A stretch of 64,000 bases of DNA from Burkholderiales bacterium RIFCSPLOWO2_02_FULL_57_36 (GCA_001770855.1 MESE01000147.1:1-64000), one strand, 5' to 3'. Counted from the first letter of the stretch, positions 11,404 to 20,106 are shown. Numbers and translations are program-made. Notes: generated by a model not told the origin, from the letters alone.

Positions 11404-11538
11404 ATGAAACGTACTTACCAACCTTCCGTCGTTCGCCGCAAGCGCACTCATGGTTTCCGCGCACGCATGGCGACTCGCGGCGGCCGCGCCGTACTCAACG
11501 CACGTCGCGCCAAGGGCCGCAAGCGCCTTGCCGCTTAA
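11404..11538 (+). CDS. rpmH: 50S ribosomal protein bL34
   Basis: A 44-aa, strongly basic protein beginning [18 protein letters not shown] and ending KGRKRLAA, a full-length match to bL34 of the large ribosomal subunit. It is first in the rpmH-rnpA-yidD-yidC run that borders oriC in most proteobacteria. It is preceded by an AGCGAGACCAATA leader and by the sigma-70 promoter at 11238. Confidence 0.98.
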   Translation: MKRTYQPSVVRRKRTHGFRARMATRGGRAVLNARRAKGRKRLAA

Positions 11539-11564
11539 GCCCGGTTACACTGTTTGCTGCTGGT

Positions 11565-11948
11565 GTGACCGGCGATCGTTCACTGGATTATGCTCGCGAT
11601 CGGCGAATCGTTAAAACGGATGAATTTTCATCCGTTTTTCGTTTGCGGCCGACAGTTCGAACTGCGCATTTCGTGCTGTTTATACGAACCAATGAATTGC
11701 CGCACGCCCGTTTGGGCGTGGTTGCAGCCAAGCGATTCGCGCCGCGCGCCGTGACTCGCAATACAATCAAGCGCGTTGCGCGTGAATTGTTCCGGCAAAC
11801 GGCATTGCCGCCGATCGACTGTATCGTGCGCTTGTCCCGACCGGTCAATACAAAACGCGAGTCAGCCACGTCGGCTGGATTGAAAGCGCAATTGCGGACG
11901 GAATTGATGCAATTATTTGCATCGCAACGTTTGCCGGAGGCTTCATGA
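11565..11948 (+). CDS. rnpA: Ribonuclease P protein component
   Basis: A 127-aa basic protein that binds the RNase P RNA and helps 5' maturation of tRNA. The family signatures are the [15 protein letters not shown] opening, [23 protein letters not shown] (the RNR motif that contacts the RNA) and the basic helix. The start used is GTG at 11565. No strong Shine-Dalgarno sequence is visible, so translation may depend on rpmH, 26 bp upstream. The 3' end overlaps the yidD start by four bases (ATGA). Confidence 0.93.
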   Translation: MTGDRSLDYARDRRIVKTDEFSSVFRLRPTVRTAHFVLFIRTNELPHARLGVVAAKRFAPRAVTRNTIKRVARELFRQTALPPIDCIVRLSRPVNTKRESATSAGLKAQLRTELMQLFASQRLPEAS

Positions 11949-12205
11949 AAAAGCTGCTATTGATTCTGTTGCGCACTTATCAGTTATGCATCAGCCCGTT
12001 TCTGGGACAGAATTGCCGTTTTTACCCGAGCTGCTCCGAATATGCAGTCGAGGCGATTCGCGAGCATGGAGCACTCAAGGGCTGCGGGCTGACCGCCGTA
12101 CGGCTGTGCAAATGCCATCCTTTTCATGCGGGCGGCGTCGATCCGGTGCCGCCAAAATCTGCAAAAAACCCTTCTACAACCGCTCGCGGTTGCGGCCACT
12201 CCTGA
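11945..12205 (+). CDS. yidD: Membrane protein insertion efficiency factor YidD
   Basis: An 86-aa protein with the family core [27 protein letters not shown], three conserved cysteines in the CRFxPSCSxYA motif and the [16 protein letters not shown] ending. It is a small amphipathic inner-membrane-associated factor that aids YidC-dependent insertion. The start overlaps rnpA (ATGA) and has CGGAGG upstream inside rnpA. yidC begins 22 bp downstream. Confidence 0.95.
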   Translation: MKKLLLILLRTYQLCISPFLGQNCRFYPSCSEYAVEAIREHGALKGCGLTAVRLCKCHPFHAGGVDPVPPKSAKNPSTTARGCGHS

Positions 12206-12227
12206 CCTGATTATTTATTAAACGCTT

Positions 12228-13889
12228 ATGGATATCCAACGTACCGTCCTGTGGGTTGTGTTCTCGATGTCGCTGTTGCTCCTGTGGGACAACTGGATGC
12301 GCCATACCGGCCAGCCTTCGATGTTCTTCCCGACGCCGACGCAGGAAGCCAAGCCGGCTGCAAATGCGGACGGCACGCCCGCGAGCCGCGCGGACATCCC
12401 GCAGGCCGCGACTCCGGTCAATCCCGCCGCGACAGCAGCCGCGGTTCCGGCCGGTCCGGCACAAGCGCAAAGTGAAACCGTCACCATCACGACCGATGTC
12501 ATCAAGGCCGAGATCAATACCATCGGCGGCGAACTGAAGCACCTGGAATTGCTGAAGCATCATGTGACCGACAAGCCGTCGGAGAACGTCGTACTGTTCG
12601 ATGCCAGCGCAAACCGGACTTATCTTGGACAGACCGGCTTGATCGGCGGCCCGTTCCCGAACCATAAATCGCCTTTCGTCGCCAAACCCGGTCCGCGCGC
12701 ACTCGACGGCGCCAAGCAAATCCAGTTGGTAATGGAGTCCGAGCAAAACGGTGTGAAGCTGACCAAGACCTATACCTTCGAACGCGGCAATTACATCATC
12801 GATATCAAGCACGACGTGACCAATGCGACCGGCGAACCGATCGCACCGTCGCTGTATACGCAACTGGTACGCGACGGAAACAAGCTGCCCGGCGAGTCGA
12901 TGTTCTACAGCACGTTCACCGGCCCGGCCGTATTTACCGAGCAGGAAAAATACCAGAAGGTCGATTTCGAGACGATCGAAAAAGGCAAGATCGACCATGT
13001 GACCAAGTCCGACAGCGGCTGGATCGCGATGGTTCAGCACTATTTCGTTTCGGCGTTCCTGCCGCCGGCAAATACACCGCGTGAAGTATTCACCAAGAAG
13101 ATCGACGCCAATCTTTATGCGGTCGGCAGCATCCTCCCGATGGGCACGATCGCACCCGGCGCCACCGCATCGATGGCGGTGAAACTGTTTTCCGGTCCGC
13201 AAGAATCGACGCAGATGGAAAAATTCGCGGAAAGCTTCGATCTGGTCAAGGACTATGGCTGGCTGACGATCATAGCCAAACCGGTGTTCTGGCTGATGGA
13301 TCAAATTCATAAAGTGATCGGCAACTGGGGCTGGACCATCATCGTGCTGACCATCATGATCAAGCTGGCGTTTTTCCCGTTGTCGGCCGCCAGCTATCGC
13401 AGCATGGCCAAGATGAAGCAGGTCACGCCAAAAATGACCACGATTCGCGAGCGCCACAAGGGCGATCCGCAAAAGATGAATCAAGCCATGATGGAGTTGT
13501 ACAAGACCGAGAAGATCAATCCGCTGGGCGGCTGCCTGCCGATCGTGGTGCAGATCCCGGTATTCATCGCGCTGTACTGGGTATTGCTGGCCAGCGTTGA
13601 AATGCGCAACGCGCCGTGGCTCGGCTGGATCCAGGATCTGGCATCGCCCGACCCATGGTACATCCTGCCGGTGGTGATGGCGGTCTCGATGTTCATCCAG
13701 ACCAAGTTGAACCCGACGCCGCCGGATCCGATCCAGGCAAAGATCATGATGTTCATGCCGATCGCATTCTCGGTGATGTTCTTCTTCTTCCCATCGGGCC
13801 TGGTGTTGTATTGGGTAGTCAACAACATCCTGTCGATTGCACAACAATGGGTGATCACCAAAAAAATTGAAGCGGGCAAGCCGGCGTAA
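12228..13889 (+). CDS. yidC: Membrane protein insertase YidC
   Basis: A 553-aa insertase. It starts with a signal-anchor (IQRTVLWVVFSMSLLLLWDNWM) and a proline/alanine-rich linker. The large periplasmic beta-domain follows (about 80-340) and then the conserved five-helix core: WGWTIIVLTIMIKLAFFPL with the groove arginine region in ASYRSMAKMKQV, then INPLGGCLPIVVQIPVFIALYW and the C-terminal hairpin. It inserts and folds inner-membrane proteins alone or with SecYEG. It is last in the rpmH operon and is followed by a terminator. Confidence 0.98.
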   Translation: MDIQRTVLWVVFSMSLLLLWDNWMRHTGQPSMFFPTPTQEAKPAANADGTPASRADIPQAATPVNPAATAAAVPAGPAQAQSETVTITTDVIKAEINTIGGELKHLELLKHHVTDKPSENVVLFDASANRTYLGQTGLIGGPFPNHKSPFVAKPGPRALDGAKQIQLVMESEQNGVKLTKTYTFERGNYIIDIKHDVTNATGEPIAPSLYTQLVRDGNKLPGESMFYSTFTGPAVFTEQEKYQKVDFETIEKGKIDHVTKSDSGWIAMVQHYFVSAFLPPANTPREVFTKKIDANLYAVGSILPMGTIAPGATASMAVKLFSGPQESTQMEKFAESFDLVKDYGWLTIIAKPVFWLMDQIHKVIGNWGWTIIVLTIMIKLAFFPLSAASYRSMAKMKQVTPKMTTIRERHKGDPQKMNQAMMELYKTEKINPLGGCLPIVVQIPVFIALYWVLLASVEMRNAPWLGWIQDLASPDPWYILPVVMAVSMFIQTKLNPTPPDPIQAKIMMFMPIAFSVMFFFFPSGLVLYWVVNNILSIAQQWVITKKIEAGKPA

Positions 13890-13914
13890 ATTGCCTGCAT
13901 CACCTGCGCAACAG

Positions 13915-13948
13915 AAAAGCCCGTGCGCGAAAGTTCACGGGCTTTTTT
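13915..13948 (+). terminator. Intrinsic terminator after yidC
   Basis: An 11-bp stem (AAAAGCCCGTG at 13915-13925 with its complement at 13936-13946) and a 10-nt loop run into TTTTTT. It ends the rpmH-yidC operon, so mnmE starts from its own promoter or by read-through. Confidence 0.9.
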
Positions 13949-13985
13949 GTTGCCTGCAAAATCGTAACGAACTTAGAATTGATTC

Positions 13986-15365
13986 ATGAACTTCGACTCT
14001 TCCCCCATCGCCGCAATTGCCACCGCACCGGGGCGCGGCGGCATCGGCGTAGTCCGCCTCTCCGGTAAAAATCTGGCGTCCGTCATTCAGGCGGTGTGCG
14101 GCCGGGCGCAACTGCAACCGCGCCATGCGACTTATGTCGATTTCATCGGCTCGGACGGCAGTGCAATCGACAAGGGCATCGCGCTTTACTTCAACGCGCC
14201 GCATTCCTATACCGGCGAAGACGTGCTTGAGTTGCAGGGCCACGGAGGGCCGGTAGTTCTGCAAATGCTGCTGACGCGTTGCCTTGAAGCCGGGCACGAG
14301 GTCGGTGTGCGTCTGGCGCAGCCCGGCGAGTTCACGCATCGCGCATTCCTGAACGACAAGCTCGACCTGGCGCAAGCCGAGGCGGTGGCCGACCTGATCG
14401 ATGCGTCGACCGAAGCTGCGGCGAAATCGGCATCGCAATCCTTGTCCGGCGTATTTTCCAAAGCGATCCATGAGCTGGTTTCCCAAGTCATCCATTTGCG
14501 CATGCTGGTCGAAGCCACGCTTGATTTTCCGGAAGAGGAGATCGACTTCCTTGAAAAATCCGATGCGCGCGGGCAGCTGACGCGCATCCGCGAAACGCTC
14601 GACCATGTGTTCAACCAGGCAGCACAGGGCGCCTTGCTGCGCGATGGATTGAATGTCGTGCTGGCCGGCCAGCCGAATGTCGGAAAGTCGTCGTTATTGA
14701 ATGCACTGGCCGGCGCCGACGTGGCGATTGTCACGCCGATCGCCGGCACCACGCGCGACAAGGTCACCGAAACGATCCAGATCGAAGGCATTCCGATCAA
14801 TATCATCGATACTGCCGGCATTCGCGACGTGAGCGATGCCAACGACGAGGTAGAACGTATCGGTATCGAACGCACCTGGGCCGCGGTAGACAAAGCGGAT
14901 GTCATTTTGCATATGCTGGACGCGAGCCGCGGTCCGACGCGAGCCGATGAAAGCATCGTCGCACGCTTCCCGTTGAATGCGCCGGTGGTGCGCGTCTGGA
15001 ACAAGATCGACCTGTCGGGCCACAAACCGGCGGTCGACAGGATGCAGGACGCGACGCATGTCTATCTATCGGCGACCGATAGACTGGGCATCGACCTGCT
15101 GCGTGCGGAATTGCTGCGTATCGCCGGCTGGCAGCAGACCGGGGAGTCGCTGTACCTGGCGCGCGAGCGGCACTTGATCGCATTGAAGGCGGCACGTTCG
15201 CATCTCGATGTCGCTGCACAACTGGCGGCGCAAAGCGATCAGGCGCTTGACCTGTTTGCGGAAGAGCTGCGATTGACGCAAGAACGCCTGAACAGCATTA
15301 CCGGCGAGTTCACGTCCGATGATTTACTGGGTGTGATTTTCAGCCGGTTCTGTATTGGCAAATAG
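13986..15365 (+). CDS. mnmE: tRNA uridine-5-carboxymethylaminomethyl(34) synthesis GTPase
   Basis: A 459-aa GTPase that, with MnmG, modifies the wobble uridine of several tRNAs. It has the N-terminal formyl-THF-binding domain ([20 protein letters not shown]), a helical domain, and an inserted Ras-like G domain with [12 protein letters not shown] (G1), DTAGIRD (G3) and NKID (G4). The C-terminal CIGK motif with the catalytic cysteine is intact (FCIGK). It is in its usual place after yidC, 37 bp beyond the terminator hairpin. Confidence 0.98.
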   Translation: MNFDSSPIAAIATAPGRGGIGVVRLSGKNLASVIQAVCGRAQLQPRHATYVDFIGSDGSAIDKGIALYFNAPHSYTGEDVLELQGHGGPVVLQMLLTRCLEAGHEVGVRLAQPGEFTHRAFLNDKLDLAQAEAVADLIDASTEAAAKSASQSLSGVFSKAIHELVSQVIHLRMLVEATLDFPEEEIDFLEKSDARGQLTRIRETLDHVFNQAAQGALLRDGLNVVLAGQPNVGKSSLLNALAGADVAIVTPIAGTTRDKVTETIQIEGIPINIIDTAGIRDVSDANDEVERIGIERTWAAVDKADVILHMLDASRGPTRADESIVARFPLNAPVVRVWNKIDLSGHKPAVDRMQDATHVYLSATDRLGIDLLRAELLRIAGWQQTGESLYLARERHLIALKAARSHLDVAAQLAAQSDQALDLFAEELRLTQERLNSITGEFTSDDLLGVIFSRFCIGK

Positions 15366-15564
15366 TATGTCGCCAAGCGTCCGAACTGAGTTGTAATGCA
15401 ATTTCTGTTGCGGTGCCGGGACATGCGCAGACAACGGTGCCTGCCCGCCGACGAACCTGGGTCGAACGTGAAGGCCGGAAAGCTGTGCTACGAGCATGGC
15501 AAAAGCCTACGAATGAAGAAAGCGACGTGCGCATCATCATTTACGGAATAGTTTAGGTTGCCAT

Positions 15565-15942
15565 TCATCGCAAGACATAGCTCGCAAGAACACTTTGCAC
15601 CTCATAGATGCTCAGCTTCTTGTTGAACTGTTTCTGAATAGGGACGGCGGTTCCTGAAATCCAGATCTTCAGTTCGGCATCGAGATCGAAGTGTCCACCC
15701 GTTTCTACACTGAAGTGCGTAATACTCTTGTAGGGAATCGAGTGGTATTCCACCTTGCTGCCGGTAATACCTTGTTTGTCCACCAGTACGAGACGCTTGT
15801 TCGTGAACACGAAGTAATCACGGATGAGCTGATACGCATGTTCCACCTGTTCACCTTCGGCAAGGACGCGACTGAACTCCTGTTGAATCTTGGCGGCGTC
15901 GATCTTCGATGCATTTCCCAGCATTCCATCAAAAAGACCCAT
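15565..15942 (-). CDS. Bacterial PH-domain protein
   Basis: A 125-aa protein beginning MGLFDGMLGNASKID. A bacterial pleckstrin-homology domain covers most of it, with the family's DYFVFTNKRLVLVDKQGITGSKVEYHSIPY strand pattern and a C-terminal helix. These small cytosolic proteins are widespread; their function is not settled. A longer frame reaches 15957, but GGAG lies nine bases before the 15942 ATG and the family starts with MGLFDG, so the shorter form is chosen. It is the last gene of the minus-strand cluster 15565-18080. Confidence 0.85.
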   Translation of the reverse strand: MGLFDGMLGNASKIDAAKIQQEFSRVLAEGEQVEHAYQLIRDYFVFTNKRLVLVDKQGITGSKVEYHSIPYKSITHFSVETGGHFDLDAELKIWISGTAVPIQKQFNKKLSIYEVQSVLASYVLR

Positions 15943-16048
15943 GGGAATATTCTCCATTGAAATTGTAGTGGTGACTTATGTTCAACCTGAGCGATCGACG
16001 AGGTCCTACGAAATCCTCTCGACGGAAGCGGATGGCCACACATCTTAC

Positions 16049-16546
16049 TCAGCATCCCAGCTCTTGATACCGTTTGCGAAACTCCAGGAGGTTGCGTTCA
16101 ACAGCGGGCTTAGTGTCAGTTGTGGCAGCGCGCTCGCGCGCCTCGCTGTCGGAAATGCGTCCGTCAAGCGTGGTGCACTCCGACCTGGCGCCTGCGGGTA
16201 ATTTCATTCGTCGCGATTGTGTATTGAATTGCTGCGCGCTCATTCCTGTCAATGGCTTCAGTGCGTCGGACATCATCTCTCGATGCCGTTCGCGACTCAC
16301 GTCCGAGCCCGTCAGTTCTCTGCCGGTCGATTTGTTCATCCCGCGCGTTGGTTCTATGTCGATGCGTTCGGCGCCGAGACAGGGTGCATCTGAATAACTC
16401 ACCTTCCCATCGATCTTGCATTTATATACCGTGCGGCTGGCATCAGGCAGTTTTGTGGACTGTGCGGCGGCTGGAAATGCGAAGAGCACCGCGAGCAGCG
16501 ATAGGGCGCAGACCATTCTATTCTTGTTGAGGTCTGCCCTATTGCT
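16049..16546 (-). CDS. DUF4124-domain exported protein (second of two)
   Basis: A 165-aa protein with an N-terminal signal peptide (hydrophobic MVCALSLLAVLFAFPAAAQ region) followed by the DUF4124 core VYKCKIDGKVSYSDAPC, with paired cysteines as usual in this periplasmic family. The rest is charged, with further cysteines near the C-terminus. The chosen start (MSNRADLNK) overlaps the stop of the upstream DUF4124 gene by eight bases, indicating translational coupling. The frame is open further upstream but would overlap that gene more. The role is unknown; DUF4124 domains often occur in periplasmic or envelope-stress proteins. Confidence 0.75.
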   Translation of the reverse strand, partial: SNRADLNKNRMVCALSLLAVLFAFPAAAQSTKLPDASRTVYKCKIDGKVSYSDAPCLGAERIDIEPTRGMNKSTGRELTGSDVSRERHREMMSDALKPLTGMSAQQFNTQSRRMKLPAGARSECTTLDGRISDSEARERAATTDTKPAVERNLLEFRKRYQELGC

Positions 16547-17033
16547 CATCACTTTTGGGCGGTCCGCACTTTCGATTTGGGTCCATAACCGGGATACATT
16601 TCTCATGGGCCTCCACTTTTATCGAGCCATTCGCATTCCGATAGGGGCCATAGCATTGTAGGCTTTCATGATACAAGCGGTACTGCGTTGCACAGTCGGT
16701 GCCGTCGGGCTGCGGTGGAACGTTTTGCCCGGACAAGGTGGACGTCTGTTCGGTGGTGGCAGCTTGGGTTGGTGCCGCGGCAGCTTTTTCTTTCGCCATG
16801 CGTGACTCAGCTTCTTTACGCTGCTCTTCGGTCAATTCGTATTTGCCGGAATCGATCCGCTTGGCCGTCTTTTTGTACTTCTCGGGCACGATGTCCGAGA
16901 ATTGAGTGCGGCCATTTTCATCGACCCACCGATACATCTCGGCTGCATTCAGAGAGTTGAACGGCACGACGACGCAAAGCATTAGCCAGATAATTCGACT
17001 ACGCTGCTTTAGTATTTGACAAAGCTTCCGCAT
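16539..17033 (-). CDS. DUF4124-domain exported protein (first of two)
   Basis: A 164-aa protein with a signal peptide (IIWLMLCVVVPFNSLNAAE) and the DUF4124 core EMYRWVDENGRTQFSDIVPEKY directly after it. A Lys/Glu-rich helix and an Ala/Thr/Gln-rich linker lead to a four-cysteine C-terminal region (DCATQYRLYHESLQCYGPYR ... CIPV ... CGPP) likely to form disulfides. It overlaps the next gene by eight bases and its 5' end overlaps the 3' end of the preceding unknown gene by 35 bases. The function is not known. Confidence 0.75.
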   Translation of the reverse strand: MRKLCQILKQRSRIIWLMLCVVVPFNSLNAAEMYRWVDENGRTQFSDIVPEKYKKTAKRIDSGKYELTEEQRKEAESRMAKEKAAAAPTQAATTEQTSTLSGQNVPPQPDGTDCATQYRLYHESLQCYGPYRNANGSIKVEAHEKCIPVMDPNRKCGPPKSDEQ

Positions 17034-17391
17034 TGATCTCTCGGCGAAGACAATCCACTGCGTCCATCAGTTGTTCGTGCTTGGCATTTCGCACGCTACC
17101 GTCCGGAGAGCGGTATTCCGGATCACGCGACTGTGGCGGTGAAGTTGCTTTTTCCAGATCGGTCAAACAAAGCTCCAGCCATGCATGAGACGGTTGCTTG
17201 TCCGCGTGAATGTTTAGTGTCAATGCAGTAATGGCATTGCTGAAATACACCTTCTCCCATTCCCCAAATGAATTTTTTCGTGCCTTAAGGCTTTGAAGAA
17301 GGAGCTCAAGTATTTGGGCCCGAATGGACGCGACATCGGTCAGTGTGGTGATTTCCCGACGTAGCACGTCGATCGAATTGGTTGATTTCAT
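16999..17391 (-). CDS. Hypothetical protein
   Basis: A 130-aa protein, soluble and largely helical by composition. It opens MKSTNSIDVLRREITTL and closes with a second helix-rich segment (LMDAVDCLRREINAE). I do not recognise the family. It lies between the J-domain gene and the DUF4124 pair on the same strand and overlaps the downstream DUF4124 gene by 35 bases. This suggests either coupling or that the true DUF4124 start is internal. Confidence 0.55.
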   Translation of the reverse strand: MKSTNSIDVLRREITTLTDVASIRAQILELLLQSLKARKNSFGEWEKVYFSNAITALTLNIHADKQPSHAWLELCLTDLEKATSPPQSRDPEYRSPDGSVRNAKHEQLMDAVDCLRREINAEALSNTKAA

Positions 17392-17609
17392 GGTGCAGCT
17401 TAACCCGGAACCCTGGATTGCAGCGCCCAGGTACAGGGAAATTATTGCGATATGGGCCTATTATGCATCGTTTCAGTTCCTGAGGTTTTTAGAAACAATG
17501 CGGTCTCTATAAAGGCTTGAATATATTCCTGCCATAAAAAAATAGAACTCTGCCGTGTTGCTGCAAGAAGCAAGCAATGCCATGGCTACTCGGTAGCCGC
17601 TACCTGTTT

Positions 17610-18080
17610 TTAGGCAGCAACGGCAATCAAAAGAATCAAGGTTGGCAGCAGTAGCCAAAAGAAGCATTTGAAGAGATTGTTAAGGCTCAACCATTCTTTT
17701 CGGGGCATTGGAAAGGCGTGGAATCCGGATTCACGATTACGCATTTTCCAAGCGTGGAAAGCCGTGGAATGGGATATGGCACTGGATGCCCGCCGCCGGA
17801 CGGCTGCGAATAGATTCACGTCTACCTGCGACGTGTGGATCGCTTGCAGTTTCGCTTCTTCCACGGCAATCCAGTCATCGTGCGCTCTGCGCTTTGTCGA
17901 GTTCGATAAGACTTCGTATGCCTGATTGATAAGCTGGAAATTACGGGTGGCATTCGGCTTTTCGGGATTGCGATCTGGGTGAAATTTCTGCGATAGCGTT
18001 TTGTAAGCCGCACGAATGACTTCCGGCGGCGCGTTGCGCGCGACTTTCAGGTTGTCATAGTGGGTATGAATTTTCGACAT
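17610..18080 (-). CDS. J-domain membrane protein
   Basis: A 156-aa protein. An N-terminal J domain covers residues ~5-70, with the diagnostic HPD (SQKFHPDRNPEK) that stimulates the DnaK ATPase. A basic linker follows, and a C-terminal transmembrane helix (FFWLLLPTLILLIAVAA) ends the chain. It would be tail-anchored with its J domain in the cytosol, recruiting DnaK to the inner membrane. It lacks the Gly/Phe and zinc domains of true DnaJ. It is first in a minus-strand run with an unknown protein, two DUF4124 proteins and a PH-domain protein. Confidence 0.85.
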   Translation of the reverse strand: MSKIHTHYDNLKVARNAPPEVIRAAYKTLSQKFHPDRNPEKPNATRNFQLINQAYEVLSNSTKRRAHDDWIAVEEAKLQAIHTSQVDVNLFAAVRRRASSAISHSTAFHAWKMRNRESGFHAFPMPRKEWLSLNNLFKCFFWLLLPTLILLIAVAA

Positions 18081-18353
18081 CGAAGATAATCAGATCAATG
18101 TTTGCCAACTATTGGATGATGAGAGTTCGACCATCGAATAAACCGTGGAATAGTGGCAATACTCGAAACTTGGCACTCTTCCGACACGCAGGCTTTCCTA
18201 AAATCAAGTTTAATAGCTGCCCAGTTGGGGAATTTGAGATTTATCAAATTTCCAAGATCTTAATACACAGACATGTTCTTTATGGCCCGTAAAAATTCAA
18301 GAGCTATCGGACATTAAAGCTTGAGCAATATCAATAGCGTTGCTTACTCCCTA

Positions 18354-18380
18354 TTTACACTACGAAAGCGACAATATAAT
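18354..18380 (+). promoter_or_regulatory. Promoter of the 18387 short transcript
   Basis: A perfect TATAAT at 18375-18380 with TTTACA at 18354-18359. The 15-bp spacer is short. Transcription would start near 18387, just before the AGGAGAC repeats. Confidence 0.5.
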
Positions 18381-18386
18381 TCGCCC

Positions 18387-18446
18387 TTCGAGGAGACAGT
18401 AGGAGACGGAAAGCCCGCATCGTAAAGATTGCGGGCTTTTTTATTG
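18387..18446 (+). ncRNA. Putative ~60-nt RNA with duplicated AGGAGAC
   Basis: A very short unit between a consensus TATAAT and an intrinsic terminator. The 5' part holds AGGAGAC twice (18391-18397 and 18401-18407, 10 bases apart). The 3' part is a terminator hairpin (AAAGCCCGCA with its complement at 18431-18440, then TTTTTT). No start codon follows the SD-like motifs, so it does not look like an mRNA. Its AGGAGACGG is complementary over nine bases to CCGTCTCCT of the neighbouring RNA at 18621, which suggests a pairing partner or sponge. This is an inference from sequence only. Confidence 0.5.
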
Positions 18447-18620
18447 GTTTGTTGGCTAGCATGCCTGTGCCTTGCTTTAATTTTGCGTGAACGAATTGAC
18501 GCGAGCCTTCGATTACGTTCGGTTTCCGGGCAAGGAATTATCTGTTGCGAAAATGCAAATTCCGCAAATGAATCCCATAAATATGGCATGGCGCATATGG
18601 CGATCGTGGAGTTTAATGGA

Positions 18621-18686
18621 ACCGTCTCCTCCCTCCTTGAAAAAGGTAGGATTAACCCGTCACCGAAAGGTGCACGGGTTTTTTAT
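18621..18686 (+). ncRNA. Putative small RNA with anti-Shine-Dalgarno CU tract
   Basis: A CU-rich 5' stretch (GTCTCCTCCCTCCTT at 18624-18638) contains CCTCCTT, identical to the 3' tail of 16S rRNA. It forms the 5' arm of a small hairpin closed by a GAAA loop with AAGG(T)AGG. ATT and a terminator follow: AACCCGT/ACGGGTT enclosing a second GAAA-capped stem, then TTTTTT. The same order (CU tract, short hairpin, GGATT, terminator) recurs on the minus strand at 53419-53490. The 5' end and promoter are not clear; I place the start at the conserved part. It resembles the CCUCCUCCC-containing stress RNAs of alphaproteobacteria in principle, but homology is not shown. Confidence 0.55.
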
Positions 18687-18784
18687 TGCCGGCTACAAGT
18701 CGTAGCAACAATAAAACACCAAATCAATCACCATGACATATTCGATCGACGACGATTGCTTATGCGTGCTTGCCACTCGATCTG

Positions 18785-19123
18785 TTACGGACTCATGTAT
18801 CGCGGATTCGGGGCGATGATGACTCTGACTTCATGATCGAGAACGCCGGTCGGCGCCACCCGCCGCAGATCAAATGATGAAACGAAAAGCGGCCCGTTGA
18901 AATCCCAGCTGAACGTTTTATCGTCCACCACGAACCTGATGATTTCGCCGCCTTCCACGTGCACATATCGGGTGTCGGGCTTGATCACGATTGAACGCGC
19001 CGGCACCTCAGGCGGCGCGGAATCGCCCAACAGGGCCTGCCGAATTTCAGCGGCAGTGGCGAATGGCTTCCATGCCAATAGAAACATTGTGAAAAACGCG
19101 GTAAAAATAATTTTTCGATTCAT
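18785..19123 (-). CDS. CzcE-like periplasmic metal-binding protein
   Basis: A 112-aa protein with a signal peptide (IIFTAFFTMFLLAWKPFATAAE). The core matches the CzcE family (TRYVHVEGGEIIRFVVDDKTFSWDFNG, then FDLRRVAPTGVLDHEVRVIIAPNPRY). CzcE of Cupriavidus is a periplasmic copper-binding protein of the heavy-metal resistance plasmid. Here the gene stands alone, with no czc or cop efflux genes beside it, so a metal-resistance role is only inferred from the family. Confidence 0.75.
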   Translation of the reverse strand: MNRKIIFTAFFTMFLLAWKPFATAAEIRQALLGDSAPPEVPARSIVIKPDTRYVHVEGGEIIRFVVDDKTFSWDFNGPLFVSSFDLRRVAPTGVLDHEVRVIIAPNPRYMSP

Positions 19124-19470
19124 GACATTTCAAAGCAGGAGTTATTTGCTCGATGATGGCTTGACGTCCGCGAGTATTCGAGAAGCATACGGCATTGGTA
19201 TTTTAGAACCGAAGCGCTTTACAGCCATGCTTCTTTGTATCGATTGCCAACATATTCTTCATGCGATTCGTTTACATCAAATTCGGGAACCCGCACGATG
19301 GCAATCAATCCAATTGAAGTTAGGAAATTCAAATAAAATCGAAGCGCGCGACAATTCAACCAACTATTGTTTAGCTGTTCATTCAATCGCAATGAGGAAT
19401 TTTTCTCGACAATTGCACCGTTTCCGATTTCTCTATCACTGATCCGTGTAACTCCGGCGTTGGCACTTTT
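19124..19470. other. Intergenic, nothing recognised
   Basis: 347 bp between the divergent CzcE-like and PAP2 genes. It is AT-richer than its surroundings and must hold two promoters, but I see no convincing -35/-10 pair, repeat or small gene. Confidence 0.5.
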
Positions 19471-20106
19471 ATGATTCCATGGATGCAAATCACCAGTGTT
19501 GCAGACACTGCCGTTACACTCCCGGCCGCTGCAACAATCGCTGTCTGGCTGATCACCGGACGCGCATGGCGCATGGCGATCTGGTGGTGTCTGTTGTTGA
19601 TATTCGGACTTGCTGTCGTGGTGGCGACCAAGATTGCCTTTATCGGATGGGGCATCGGCATCAGCGCCATCGATTTCATGGGGATGAGCGGACATGCGAT
19701 GCGCGCGACCGCCGTCTTTCCGGTGATTTTTTATCTGACGTTGCAAAGGTCGCCAACCCTTGTCAGGGCATCGGGCGTCTTGCTCGGCATCTCGCTCGGT
19801 GTGCTGGTGGGTGTGTCACGCGTTGTGTTGAATGTTCACTCCGTGTCGGAGGTTGTTGCCGGATGCGCATTGGGCGGCGTGGTCAGTCTCGGCTTTATCT
19901 GGATCTCGCGCGGATTTCCGAGGCCGCACTTGAATCGGTGGATCATCGCACTCGGTTTGTCGATATTGCTTCCAACGTCATATGCAAACCCGGCTCCGAC
20001 GAATCGGTGGATGAATGCAGTTGCGCTTTACTTGTCCGGACATGACATGCCGTATGATCGAAACGCCGGCAGATCGATTTCACCCGACGAGCATTATTTA
20101 CGATGA
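19471..20106 (+). CDS. PAP2-family membrane protein, divergent motifs
   Basis: A 211-aa integral membrane protein with about six hydrophobic segments. Two of the three PAP2 phosphatase motifs are recognisable: MSGHAMR (SGH with the catalytic His) and SRVVLNVHSVSE (SR-x5-H, with Glu where the family usually has Asp). The first motif (K-x6-RP) is missing at the expected place, where the text reads TKIAFIGWGIG. It may be a divergent lipid phosphatase or an inactive relative. A hydrophilic tail follows the last helix. Confidence 0.7.
   Translation: MIPWMQITSVADTAVTLPAAATIAVWLITGRAWRMAIWWCLLLIFGLAVVVATKIAFIGWGIGISAIDFMGMSGHAMRATAVFPVIFYLTLQRSPTLVRASGVLLGISLGVLVGVSRVVLNVHSVSEVVAGCALGGVVSLGFIWISRGFPRPHLNRWIIALGLSILLPTSYANPAPTNRWMNAVALYLSGHDMPYDRNAGRSISPDEHYLR

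Noticed and set aside
12174..13847. 557-codon open frame opposite yidC
   Set aside because: It is a shadow of yidC codon bias: rich in His/Arg/Gln, no family, no ribosome-binding site, and yidC is certain.
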